A stretch of 64,000 nucleotides of DNA from assembly GCF_037963865.1 (NCBI RefSeq), contig NZ_CP150170.1, positions 3,224,001-3,288,000 of the forward strand, given 5' to 3'. The notes beneath the pieces were generated by a model. The model ran no database searches and was not told the DNA's origin. It saw nothing but the letters and a program-made list of their open reading frames with translations. The translations under genes and the position numbers were made by a program. Below are positions 27,304-36,081 of the stretch, piece after piece. Positions within the stretch are counted from its first letter, which is position 1. The number at the start of each line of letters is the position of its first letter. Source of the stretch: Paenibacillus sp. FSL R10-2734. GTDB lineage: Bacteria; Bacillota; Bacilli; Paenibacillales; Paenibacillaceae.

Positions 27304-27896
27304 CTGTAAACTTATTCGTAAATGAAACAAGAAAACAACTGAGCTGGATGAATCGCCCTGCAACCTGGGAATTTACAGATTTAGATGGACTGACCTTATT
27401 AGCACCTCCCAAATCAGACTTTTTCCAAGACCCAGCAGGTAAACATATCGCAAGCTCAGCACCATTCTTATCCGTACCTGTTGGGGATTCCTTTGAAATG
27501 ACAACCAGAATTAGTGTCGATATGCAGCATAAATATGATTCAGGATGCCTTATGTTTATGATAGATCATCATAACTGGGGCAAAATTTGCTTTGAATTTG
27601 ACGGACAGCATCCCATAATTGTGTCTGTGGTGACAAGAGAAGGGATGTCAGATGATTGTAACTCCGTTAAAGTTGCCGTTGACAAACCTTATTTGCGTAT
27701 CACCAAGCAAAATCATTGTGTCACCTTTTCCTATTCGGAGGACGGCGCGAATTGGACACTTATCCGATATTTTGGAATGAATGAAGGTGCTGAATGCGTA
27801 GCAGGTGTTGTCGCGCAATCTCCGCAAGGTGAAGGCTGCTCAGTGAGTTTCGACTATTTAAGTTTATCGGAATCGAAGCAAGAAAGCCGCTTCTAA
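27300..27896 (+). CDS. DUF1349 domain protein (concanavalin-like fold)
   Basis: The 198-residue protein matches the DUF1349 pattern: an early W.NRPATWEF strand, DFFQDPAGKH, then DSGCLMFMIDHHNWGKICFEF and a late DYLSLSES strand. The fold is a jelly roll related to carbohydrate-binding lectins. There is no signal peptide, so it should be cytosolic. It overlaps the exporter gene by four bases and is therefore translationally coupled. It may bind or act on the sugar-like product of the operon. No catalytic function is established for the family. Confidence 0.8.
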   Translation: MTVNLFVNETRKQLSWMNRPATWEFTDLDGLTLLAPPKSDFFQDPAGKHIASSAPFLSVPVGDSFEMTTRISVDMQHKYDSGCLMFMIDHHNWGKICFEFDGQHPIIVSVVTREGMSDDCNSVKVAVDKPYLRITKQNHCVTFSYSEDGANWTLIRYFGMNEGAECVAGVVAQSPQGEGCSVSFDYLSLSESKQESRF

Positions 27897-27923
27897 ACGA
27901 ATAAATGAAGTGGGGGAGCTTAT

Positions 27924-28592
27924 ATGAAAGCAGTAATATTTGACTTCGATGGTTTACTGCTCGATACCGAAACGCCATGGTATTACGTATTCAAAGAAGC
28001 TTATTCTGCGTACGGACTGGAATTACCTTTGTCGCTTTGGGCCGGCAATGTGGGCACTAACTTTGAAGAGTTTCACCCTTATAAATATTTGGAACAGCAA
28101 GTAGGGGAACCAATTGACCTGAAACGACTTCAGTCTGATTTGGAACATAACTATGAGCTTCGCATGAAAAATGCACAATTGCTACCAGGTGTAGATGAAG
28201 CGCTGCAACAAGCTCGACAGCGGGGCATGAGGCTCGCTATTGCTTCAAGCTCTACTCGCGACTGGGTGTTTAAGTATTTGCAATACTTTGAGCTGCTACC
28301 TCTATTCGATGCAGTAGTTACATCTGATGATGTCAAATGTGTAAAGCCAGATCCTGAACTATATAAGCTGGCGATGCACCAATTAGGCGTAAGCCCAAAC
28401 GAAACCCTCGCGTTCGAGGATTCACCCAATGGCTTGAAAGCAGCTAATGCTGCAGGCATTCGTTGTATTATTGTTCCGAATGAAGTAACTAGAGAGCTTG
28501 ACTTTCCACCTTATGAGAGGAGACTAGCATCTCTCCTTGAATTTGATTTCGAGCAATTGTCGTTGGAGGATGAGCTAATGGATCTGGCATAA
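27924..28592 (+). CDS. HAD-superfamily phosphatase (beta-phosphoglucomutase-like)
   Basis: The 222-residue protein is a subfamily I HAD enzyme. Motif I is FDFDGLLLDTETPW with D7 and D9, a helical cap spans about 15-85, motif II lies in IASSSTRDW, and K appears in VKPDPELY. Motif III is FEDSPNGLKAA. The family dephosphorylates small sugar phosphates or isomerises them. GTGGGGGAG precedes the ATG. It is the last gene of the six-gene unit, where it could remove a phosphate before export. A strong bidirectional terminator follows. Confidence 0.87.
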   Translation: MKAVIFDFDGLLLDTETPWYYVFKEAYSAYGLELPLSLWAGNVGTNFEEFHPYKYLEQQVGEPIDLKRLQSDLEHNYELRMKNAQLLPGVDEALQQARQRGMRLAIASSSTRDWVFKYLQYFELLPLFDAVVTSDDVKCVKPDPELYKLAMHQLGVSPNETLAFEDSPNGLKAANAAGIRCIIVPNEVTRELDFPPYERRLASLLEFDFEQLSLEDELMDLA

Positions 28593-28618
28593 TCGTGTAG
28601 TGATGATGACATAAAATA

Positions 28619-28656
28619 GAAACAAGCCGAAGCGATTGCACGCCTCGGCTTGTTTC
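28619..28656. terminator. Bidirectional terminator between convergent HAD and binding-protein genes
   Basis: GAAACAAGCCGA pairs perfectly with TCGGCTTGTTTC. A/T-rich tracts on both sides allow use from either strand. Confidence 0.85.
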
Positions 28657-28672
28657 TATATATAGTTGAAGT

Positions 28673-30352
28673 TTATTTCGCAGATACAGATTTGAACCAT
28701 TCGTTAACTTCTTTAGTGATTTGGTCACCACCATTGGTTTTCCAATTGGCAACAAATTGGTCAAAAGCATCTACAGGCAGTTTACCATAAATGATTTTGT
28801 TGAAAGTTTCCATTTCGGACTGACGAAGCAGGTTCCATTTGGAAACCATCGTTGGTGTAGCAGCACCAGTGAAGTAGTTTTGTTTACGAACGTCTATTTG
28901 TGACATAACTACTTTTCCTGCCGCCCAGTTTTCTGGTTTACGGAACTCTGCCATTTGTTTTTCATAAGGTGTTTCAGCTTTCTCGCCATCAGCAAGTTTA
29001 ACCAAGGTCTTCATAAACAGATCAGGAATACGTGCCGGACCTGTTAAGAATGGGAATTCATTGGAGAATTCTTTAATCTTGTCTTTATCACTTGTAGGTT
29101 TTCCATCAATCATGTCCCAATCGTAACCTTTAGCAAAGCCATATTCATATTGGCTGCCTGCAGCAGGGTTAGCTAAGTTATCAAGCAGGTAGTTATAGTA
29201 CAAGAAAATCGCTTCAGGATGCTTAGCATCCTTGTTAATCATGATACTAGCGTTCACACCAGAATTCTGCCATTTGGTTCCAATCAAACCATCTGGTCCT
29301 GCTGGAACTGGATAACCTTTAATCTTCGCTCCAGCTACGTTCTTCATAAGATCGGGAGCCGGCCAGTCTGGAACCCAGTTAGCGCCTGGCAGAATCCCAG
29401 CTGCACCCTTCGTGAAGCTTTCAGCAGATTTACCTTCATCCCAAAGAGCGGAGTCCGCATGAATATAACCTTTGTCCATCCATTCACTAAGCTTTGCGAG
29501 TGCTTGCTTAGCACCTGGATTAATTGATCCATATTCTAGATTTCCGTCTTTGTCTTTGTTCCACTGTTCCTCAATCGTACCGTATGCCCCGAATAACCAG
29601 TCGAGTTGGCCCATCCAGGTGTTTGTATTGTTTTTCAAAGAAATTGCAAGCGGGTACACATCTTTAGGTGCTAAGCCATCAGGGTTTTCGTTCTTGAATT
29701 TGTCCATGATGATCTCAAGATCAGCGATGGTCTTAGGAGCCTGAAGATTCAGCTTTTCCATCCAATCTTCACGCAACCACAGAAGCGTATCATCATTGTC
29801 GGTATATTCAAGGATCGGCAGATTATATTTCTTACCGTCTTTAGTGAATGGGTACCAAAGTTCTGGATGTGCTGTAACGTGGTCTTTCAGAATCTTATTG
29901 GCATACTTATCAAACAATTCATCGATGGCAATAAACTGACCAGAATCAATTAGCTGATTGGTCAATACTGCGTTAGTTGGTACAAAAACGAAATCAGGCA
30001 GCTTCTCGCCAGAAGCAATGGCAAGCTGAAGTTTTTGTCTGTATTGATCGTCGTTTGCAGGATACCAAGTATCTTTATGCTTCATGCCGAGTGTTTCAAG
30101 CATCCAGCGATCGTGTACGTTGTTTTCTTTGGTATCACCTTGAACATACTTCTTAGGCATCAATACGGAGCTGAACTCAATCGGTGGATCGTATTTTCCT
30201 TTTGCGAAAGCAGCATCTGCTTCGGATTGGGTATTTTCAGTTGCGTTACCATTTTTAGCGTTCTCATTAGCTGTGCCGCTACTGCCACATGCTGTGAGAG
30301 TGATAAGTGCTGTGACCGTGAGTAGCGACCACATTTTCTTAAACTTGATCAT
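28673..30352 (-). CDS. Extracellular sugar-binding lipoprotein (LplA/YtcQ-like)
   Basis: The 559-residue solute-binding protein of the large CUT1/LplA type has a lipobox LTACG (Cys22), an Asn/Ser-rich linker, then motifs such as YRQKLQLAIASGEKLPDFV and WLREDWMEKLNLQAPKTI that are characteristic of this family. It captures an oligosaccharide at the outer membrane face for the permeases encoded about 4-5 kb away on the opposite strand. It lies 109 bp downstream of the YesN-like gene and is probably under its control. The sugar is unknown. Confidence 0.88.
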   Translation of the reverse strand: MIKFKKMWSLLTVTALITLTACGSSGTANENAKNGNATENTQSEADAAFAKGKYDPPIEFSSVLMPKKYVQGDTKENNVHDRWMLETLGMKHKDTWYPANDDQYRQKLQLAIASGEKLPDFVFVPTNAVLTNQLIDSGQFIAIDELFDKYANKILKDHVTAHPELWYPFTKDGKKYNLPILEYTDNDDTLLWLREDWMEKLNLQAPKTIADLEIIMDKFKNENPDGLAPKDVYPLAISLKNNTNTWMGQLDWLFGAYGTIEEQWNKDKDGNLEYGSINPGAKQALAKLSEWMDKGYIHADSALWDEGKSAESFTKGAAGILPGANWVPDWPAPDLMKNVAGAKIKGYPVPAGPDGLIGTKWQNSGVNASIMINKDAKHPEAIFLYYNYLLDNLANPAAGSQYEYGFAKGYDWDMIDGKPTSDKDKIKEFSNEFPFLTGPARIPDLFMKTLVKLADGEKAETPYEKQMAEFRKPENWAAGKVVMSQIDVRKQNYFTGAATPTMVSKWNLLRQSEMETFNKIIYGKLPVDAFDQFVANWKTNGGDQITKEVNEWFKSVSAK

Positions 30353-30461
30353 TCTTCAATTCCCCCTACTGTGTATGATCTTTACAAGTGTAACTTTAAC
30401 AACTTGTCGGGGATGTCATCTATATGAGATTTTTAGTTTCGATAGGACTCTATCATGCTAT

Positions 30462-32069
30462 TTATTTTGTGTCTCTATATTCCTGCGGCGTTACCCCAAA
30501 CTGCCGTTTGAATACTTTAATAAAATAAGCAGGGTCCATATAGCCAATCTCCATGCTGATTTCATAGACTTTTTTAGAAGTCGTCTTCAGCTTATGACAG
30601 GCACGATCCATCCGTAAACGCGAGATATAATCGCTAATTCCTTCACCCGTTTCAATCTTATATATTTTTGATAAATGCGTCGGATGGAGATTTACATGAT
30701 CAGCCAGAACACGTAATGATACATCATCATGTAAGTTCTTATCCGTATAATCCTGAATTTTCTTTACATACTCGGAACGTATATCTTTGATTTCGTTAGA
30801 TGTTCCTTCTTTTAGATTGGCTAGAACACTTAGTGACCATTTTCTTAGTTTACTAATGCTGGTAAAAGCATCCCCACTCTGCAACGCTTCCATGTCGGTC
30901 CCCATTAAGCTTGCCAGTGTATGACCATTGCGATGGGCAAGATTCGTGAAAGAGGCAGTAATTAAAAAGCCAGCCTCCATACAATGTTCCCAGGATTCAG
31001 ACCATTTCTCATCCAATTCAGCACAGACGGCAAGTAATTTCTCTTCGGCCGCATCCCAATGTCCACTCTCCAGTAGGTGAATCAAAGTGGGAGGGGTATA
31101 TAGAGCATCCAAGGGGCCGTGCGCTGAAGGAAGTTCCAAGTCACTGACCCGCATAATGAATTCTCGCTCATCTCCGACAATTTGACGGAAAGAGGAGGAG
31201 GCTTGATGGAAACGATTTGACAACTGCTCAGGAAACTTGAACCACTCCGTGATTACAATGGAAAGTGAACCTTTCAGGAATTGTTTAACCTTGTACTGAA
31301 GTTGTAAAGAAAGCTTTTCTAATATGGATTCTTTTCCAAGATCAGTTCCTTGTTCTTTAAGCTGGAGCAGAAACACAAGATATCCATGTTCCTCTTTAAC
31401 GCCCCAAACCTCCATAAATTCACCCATAATCTCTTCAGCCATATTAATGATCGCATATTCAATCAAGGTTTGATCTGTATTATCAAATTCTCCGAATTCT
31501 TCTTCCATTCGTACAAGCATCAATGCGGATTCTCCGGATTGGAAGGGTAGATCGTAACTCACGAGCTTCCGTTCCCATTCTCCGGCTTGAAATCGATGAC
31601 CTTGTAAGGCATCCAGTAACAATCGCCCCCGTAAAACCGGAAGATTCTCCCGGAGGGTAAACTGGGTTCGCTTAAGAGAACTAATGAGCTCCCATTCTGC
31701 ATTTAATTGATTGATCGCATTTTTGACTGCTCCGAGCAATTCATCATCAGTAGGCGGTTTAAGCAAGTAATCCACGGTCTTATTCTGGAGTGCTTTTTTG
31801 GCATAATCGAATTCTGAATGGCCGGATAATATAATACATTTTATTTTTTTGTTGTGTTTTCTTATCCGCTCTATCAATTCAATTCCCGTCATTTCTGGCA
31901 TTTGAATATCTGAGATTACTATATCAATGGGATGCGTATCAATAATTTGTAAGGCTTCACGTGCTGAATAAGCTTTATGCACCTGTTCAATTCCCAGCGT
32001 ATGCCAGGGTTTAGTCATGGAAAGATTATCTACCCAGTGTGCTTCGTCGTCTACTATGATCATCTGCAT
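30462..32069 (-). CDS. YesN-like response regulator (receiver + AraC-type HTH)
   Basis: The 535-residue protein has an N-terminal receiver (D7-D8, phosphoacceptor D54 in VISDIQMPEMTG, K in YLLKPP), a central linker of about 280 residues, and a C-terminal AraC double HTH (about 430-533, with LADHVNLHPTHLSKIYKIE and MEIGYMDPAYFIKVFKRQFG). AGGAG precedes the ATG. It is four bases downstream of the sensor kinase gene. The pair sits between binding-protein and permease genes, the standard place for a regulator of that importer. Confidence 0.9.
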   Translation of the reverse strand: MQMIIVDDEAHWVDNLSMTKPWHTLGIEQVHKAYSAREALQIIDTHPIDIVISDIQMPEMTGIELIERIRKHNKKIKCIILSGHSEFDYAKKALQNKTVDYLLKPPTDDELLGAVKNAINQLNAEWELISSLKRTQFTLRENLPVLRGRLLLDALQGHRFQAGEWERKLVSYDLPFQSGESALMLVRMEEEFGEFDNTDQTLIEYAIINMAEEIMGEFMEVWGVKEEHGYLVFLLQLKEQGTDLGKESILEKLSLQLQYKVKQFLKGSLSIVITEWFKFPEQLSNRFHQASSSFRQIVGDEREFIMRVSDLELPSAHGPLDALYTPPTLIHLLESGHWDAAEEKLLAVCAELDEKWSESWEHCMEAGFLITASFTNLAHRNGHTLASLMGTDMEALQSGDAFTSISKLRKWSLSVLANLKEGTSNEIKDIRSEYVKKIQDYTDKNLHDDVSLRVLADHVNLHPTHLSKIYKIETGEGISDYISRLRMDRACHKLKTTSKKVYEISMEIGYMDPAYFIKVFKRQFGVTPQEYRDTK

Positions 32070-32073
32070 GTTG

Positions 32074-33885
32074 TTAGTCTCCTTGATGGTTCTTTAATTT
32101 ATAACTTTCATCCTCAGTTGGGATCTCCCAGATAATCTCTGTTCGGAATCCACCGAGAGGGGATGGCTTGAATGTAAGACTTGAATGATTGCCGAATAGG
32201 TGTATGATCCGCTGATTCGTATTCCAAAGACCACAACCCATTTCTTCCTGCAAAGGCTCCTGCATTTTACGATTTAATGCTTCTAGCTGATCCAGATTCA
32301 AGCCGGGACCATCGTCATCAATATAAATTTTGCAGAAACCGTTTGACTTCTCACCACTAATTTTGATTTCACCTGATGTATAAGACTTCGATACTCCATG
32401 AATCACAGAATTCTCTACCATCGGTTGAAGCATTAGGCGTGGCACAGACTGGCTTAGCATATCCTCAGGAATATCAATATGATATTCAATTCTGCCATTG
32501 CGCAGCTTCTGGATATCTAAATAGTTGACAAGAAGCTTGATTTCTTCCTCCAAAGAAGCTGTCTCTCGTTCCATTCGGGTGGTATAGCGATAGTAAGCAC
32601 TTAAATTATACGCCATGGAGACGACAGCGTCCTCATCTTTCATCTGGGCCATATTGATAATATAACCAAGGCAGTTATAGAGGAAATGTGGATTGATTTG
32701 CGCTTGGAGCTGCTTCAGGGTAGCTTCTCGGGCTCGGATCTTTTCATTAAATACATTTTCTATCAAGTCTTGAATTTGATGGGACATATCATTAAAACGG
32801 TGGAACAGAAACGAAAACTCATTTTGCTCTTTGCTATGAAGACGTACGGAGTAGTCTCCCTGCTGTACGCGCCGTAACCCGCTGACTAGCTTTTTAATTG
32901 GATATTGAACATTTCTATATAGCAGAATTGAAGAGGAAATTCCCACAACAAATAGCAAAATCATAGTGATATAGAATAAATCCCGACTAATAGAAATCGG
33001 TTTGAGTATTTGATAAAGCGGGACAACATCTATCAAATGCCAGTCCAAAGAGGATGACTTCACAGAGCTGACCAAATAGTTCTTCCCATTCAGTTTCACT
33101 ACATCCTCGGTTGTATTATCCGGAGAGTGGTTGTCCAAATAACGAATAAGTTCATCTGATAGCTGCTTGTCCGCACTACGGTTCAAGATCGGTTTATCCC
33201 CTTTGTGATAGAAGAAAGGATCACCTTGCCCACCTGCTTTATATGAATCTAGCATGTTTTGAATGTTCTCATAACTGAAACTCGCTTCAATGACTAGGCT
33301 ACTTCCCGTTAAAGTTCCTGGCTGAGCTAAGGAATCCGTAAAGAACCAGTAAAAGGATTTTAGATCGCCCTGAGATTCCACGCCATGATCACCATACGTC
33401 CATTTTCCACTCATATTTGCTTTTAAATAATCCTCATCATACCCAGTGGGTCTGTCGTAGTTGGCAATGACATCTTTATTCTGCTGTGAATGAACAGCGT
33501 ATCTGGTAGGCCAAATATCTGTAACCCCAGCCTGCAGCACCATCTTTTCCTGAATAATATATCTTGTCTGCATTTGATCATATCGATCTTCCCATACATT
33601 TAATCCATTGAATGCCCTGACATTGGGATCTTTGGAAAGAATAAGAGTGAAATCCATCATCTGATTAATTCGCGAATCGATCTGGTTGGATAAAAAAGTG
33701 AGTTGTTTCGTGTTGGACATCTGCAGCTCTTTACCTACAACGTCGAAAGTGACGTTATTTGAGAAGGTATACATGATAATGATGGGAATGAATAAGATTA
33801 TGATCAAGCTGTTTATCTTGGCAAACAGACTAAATCGAGAATGTAAGTTTTCTCTAACTTTTGTAAAGCGCTTCCATAAATTCAT
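32074..33885 (-). CDS. YesM-like sensor histidine kinase
   Basis: The 603-residue kinase has a first helix near residues 27-47, a large extracytoplasmic Cache-like domain (about 48-300), a second helix near 303-323, HAMP, a His_kinase domain with QAQINPHFLYNCLGYIINMA, and a HATPase with PMVENSVIHGVSK and DDGPGL. GGAGGGG precedes the ATG. It is divergent from the permease genes with 143 bp between. The Cache domain, or the neighbouring binding protein, is the likely sensor for the sugar. Confidence 0.9.
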   Translation of the reverse strand: MNLWKRFTKVRENLHSRFSLFAKINSLIIILFIPIIIMYTFSNNVTFDVVGKELQMSNTKQLTFLSNQIDSRINQMMDFTLILSKDPNVRAFNGLNVWEDRYDQMQTRYIIQEKMVLQAGVTDIWPTRYAVHSQQNKDVIANYDRPTGYDEDYLKANMSGKWTYGDHGVESQGDLKSFYWFFTDSLAQPGTLTGSSLVIEASFSYENIQNMLDSYKAGGQGDPFFYHKGDKPILNRSADKQLSDELIRYLDNHSPDNTTEDVVKLNGKNYLVSSVKSSSLDWHLIDVVPLYQILKPISISRDLFYITMILLFVVGISSSILLYRNVQYPIKKLVSGLRRVQQGDYSVRLHSKEQNEFSFLFHRFNDMSHQIQDLIENVFNEKIRAREATLKQLQAQINPHFLYNCLGYIINMAQMKDEDAVVSMAYNLSAYYRYTTRMERETASLEEEIKLLVNYLDIQKLRNGRIEYHIDIPEDMLSQSVPRLMLQPMVENSVIHGVSKSYTSGEIKISGEKSNGFCKIYIDDDGPGLNLDQLEALNRKMQEPLQEEMGCGLWNTNQRIIHLFGNHSSLTFKPSPLGGFRTEIIWEIPTEDESYKLKNHQGD

Positions 33886-34028
33886 AAATGCCCCTCCAAA
33901 TGATGTCCTAATAAAACCCTATCAAGCCCTAACAATGTTATATAGTCAAACCTAAGAAACGCCTGATACTATTTATAGCAGAGATCCCCATCACACACAA
34001 AATATTTTTTTGGGAACAGGAGAGAGCT
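33886..34028. promoter_or_regulatory. Divergent control region between YesM-like kinase and permease genes
   Basis: This A/T-rich 143-bp gap must hold promoters for both transcription units and probably YesN-like binding sites. I could not assign individual -35/-10 boxes with confidence. Confidence 0.4.
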
Positions 34029-34991
34029 ATGGAGGCTAATATGGAGGTTAACTCGATACAGCAGGCGAGCCTAGAAAGTCAGCCAGGTAAAAAAAGAAAA
34101 AAAGGCTTTAATCAACCATGGATTCTCCATTTAATGGTGTTGCCGGCGGCAATTATGGTTTTTATTTTTTCTTATATTCCGATGTCCGGAATTCTTATGG
34201 CATTTCAAGACTATAAACCTGCACTAGGTTTTTTTGATTCCGAGTGGGTCGGACTTAAGCATTTCAGGTACATGTGGGAGAATGATTACTTCCTGCAGAT
34301 CACATGGAATACGTTGTTTTTTGCATGCTCCAAAATTGTTTTGAACTTGATTATTCCTTTCATCTTCGCGTTATTGCTCAATGAGGTAAGGAGGATGGGG
34401 CTTAAAAGAACCATTCAAACACTCGTTTATCTCCCGCACTTTCTGTCTTGGGTTACCCTTTCAGGGATTCTCATTGATATCCTTGCTCAGACAGGTATTG
34501 TCAATCAATTCCTCACATCCGTATTCGGCATCAAGCCAATATTCTTTCTAGGGGACGGCAACTGGTTCAGGTTCACAATTATTGCTAGTGATGTCTGGAA
34601 AGAGTTTGGATTCAATACGATTATCTTTCTAGCGGCACTTTCGGGTATAAATCCATCACTCTATGAAGCTGCTGAAGTGGATGGGGCGGGCCGTTGGAAA
34701 CAGACGATATATCTTACAATTCCTGCGTTAATCCCGATCGCTATCGTAATCGCAACCTTGGCGCTGGGTAATGTGCTAAACGCAAACTTTGACCAGATCT
34801 TTAACTTGTACAGTCCATTGATCTACCAACAGGGAGATATCATTGATACCTTCGTATACAGAGAAGGTCTACTAAGCGGACAGTTCAGCTTCGCGACCGC
34901 AGTTAATCTATTCAAATCGGTAATCAGCCTAGTCTTAATCGTTGTCTCTTACCGACTAGCTTATAGATTTGCAGGGTACAGAATTTTCTAG
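34029..34991 (+). CDS. Sugar ABC transporter permease (LplB-like)
   Basis: The 320-residue protein has six predicted helices after a basic cytoplasmic N-terminus. The binding-protein-dependent permease (EAA) loop is visible as YEAAEVDGAGRWKQTIYLTIPAL near residues 215-237; it docks onto the ATPase. The ATG is preceded by CAGGAGAGAG. With the next gene it forms the membrane channel of a CUT1 oligosaccharide importer. No ATPase gene is present, so a shared MsmX-type ATPase is inferred. Confidence 0.9.
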   Translation: MEANMEVNSIQQASLESQPGKKRKKGFNQPWILHLMVLPAAIMVFIFSYIPMSGILMAFQDYKPALGFFDSEWVGLKHFRYMWENDYFLQITWNTLFFACSKIVLNLIIPFIFALLLNEVRRMGLKRTIQTLVYLPHFLSWVTLSGILIDILAQTGIVNQFLTSVFGIKPIFFLGDGNWFRFTIIASDVWKEFGFNTIIFLAALSGINPSLYEAAEVDGAGRWKQTIYLTIPALIPIAIVIATLALGNVLNANFDQIFNLYSPLIYQQGDIIDTFVYREGLLSGQFSFATAVNLFKSVISLVLIVVSYRLAYRFAGYRIF

Positions 34992-35006
34992 AAAGGATGA
35001 CATCTG

Positions 35007-35879
35007 ATGTACCATAAAACAATTCCATATCGAATATTCAGTATAATCAATAATGTGTGCCTAACTATCCTTTCCGTGCTCTGCTTGCTACCTTTGTATC
35101 ACTTACTCATGGTATCTTTAAGCTCTTCCGCACCTGCTAATGCTGGATTAGTCACATTCTGGCCGATTGACTTTACACTTGAAGCCTACGCAAAGACGTT
35201 TAATAATGTCAATTTCCTTACCTCCTTGTGGGTGTCTGTACAGCGGACAATCCTCGGAACAGCACTTGCGCTAATAGTAAATACGGTTGCAGCTTATGCG
35301 CTGTCTAAGGAAACAAGAGTGTTTCGTGCAAGAAACGTCTATCTTTGGTATTTTGTAGTCACCATGCTGTTCAGCGGTGGTCTAATTCCGGGTTACATCT
35401 TAATTCTGAAGCTTGGCCTTATGAATTCATTGATGGCGCTTATTCTTCCTGGATTAGTTGCTGTATTTAACATCATTTTGCTTCTTAATTTCTTCCGTAC
35501 CGTACCTAAGGATCTCGAGGAAGCAGCTTTTATTGATGGAGCAGGGCACTTCAAGACCTTTGTGAAAATATATTTACCGGTCTCCTTACCTGTCATCGCA
35601 ACCATTTCTCTATTCCTTATGGTAGGACACTGGAACGCTTACTTTGACGGTATCATCTATATTAGAGATGCAGACAAGCTTCCACTAGCGACGTTTATGC
35701 AGACAATTATCGTTCAGGCAGATATGTCTAAGCTTGATCCGGCCGCTGTTGCTAATTTGTCACAACGTACCATTCGGGCTTCACAGATTTTCATAAGCGC
35801 GTTGCCAATTCTATTAGTTTATCCTTTCTTGCAACGTTTCTTTGTAACTGGGATTGTAGTTGGTGCAGTAAAAGAATAA
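35007..35879 (+). CDS. Sugar ABC transporter permease (YtcP/LplC-like)
   Basis: The 290-residue protein has six predicted helices. Its EAA loop reads LEEAAFIDGAGHFKTFVKIYLP near residues 171-192. It carries the family's C-terminal VGAVKE ending. It starts 15 bp after the LplB-like gene behind GAAAGGATGA. It is the second channel subunit of the same importer, and two tandem hairpins follow. Confidence 0.9.
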   Translation: MYHKTIPYRIFSIINNVCLTILSVLCLLPLYHLLMVSLSSSAPANAGLVTFWPIDFTLEAYAKTFNNVNFLTSLWVSVQRTILGTALALIVNTVAAYALSKETRVFRARNVYLWYFVVTMLFSGGLIPGYILILKLGLMNSLMALILPGLVAVFNIILLLNFFRTVPKDLEEAAFIDGAGHFKTFVKIYLPVSLPVIATISLFLMVGHWNAYFDGIIYIRDADKLPLATFMQTIIVQADMSKLDPAAVANLSQRTIRASQIFISALPILLVYPFLQRFFVTGIVVGAVKE

Positions 35880-35880
35880 T

Positions 35881-35957
35881 CTCTTTTTAGCAAAAGAGTT
35901 TTAACAAGGAGCTACGGTTCTAGTCCATGACTAGACCTTGTAGCTCCTTGTTTTGTT
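35881..35957 (+). terminator. Tandem terminator hairpins after the permease pair
   Basis: A small hairpin (CTCTTTT-TAGC-AAAAGAG-TTTT) is followed by a long one in which ACAAGGAGCTAC pairs with GTAGCTCCTTGT. The second also has an inner TAGTC/GACTA stem and a T-rich tail. Confidence 0.85.
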
Positions 35958-36022
35958 ATGAAGAAACTCATAACTAATTGGATAATTATTGAAAAAGTTA
36001 AAAATATTCAGAAAATTTTCAT

Positions 36023-36051
36023 ATGACGTTCATGCTTACTTAAGCTATAAT
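36023..36051 (+). promoter_or_regulatory. Probable sigma-A promoter for the SNF symporter gene
   Basis: ATGACG (36023-36028), a 17-bp spacer and a perfect TATAAT (36046-36051) lie upstream of the chosen start. This supports discarding the longer frame that would begin at 35989. Confidence 0.6.
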
Positions 36052-36081
36052 GAGGTCAAAAAGAGAAAACGGGGCATTGTA

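Noticed and set aside
35989..36081. N-terminal extension of the SNF symporter
   Set aside because: A promoter with perfect TATAAT lies inside it and the family starts near MNQ.
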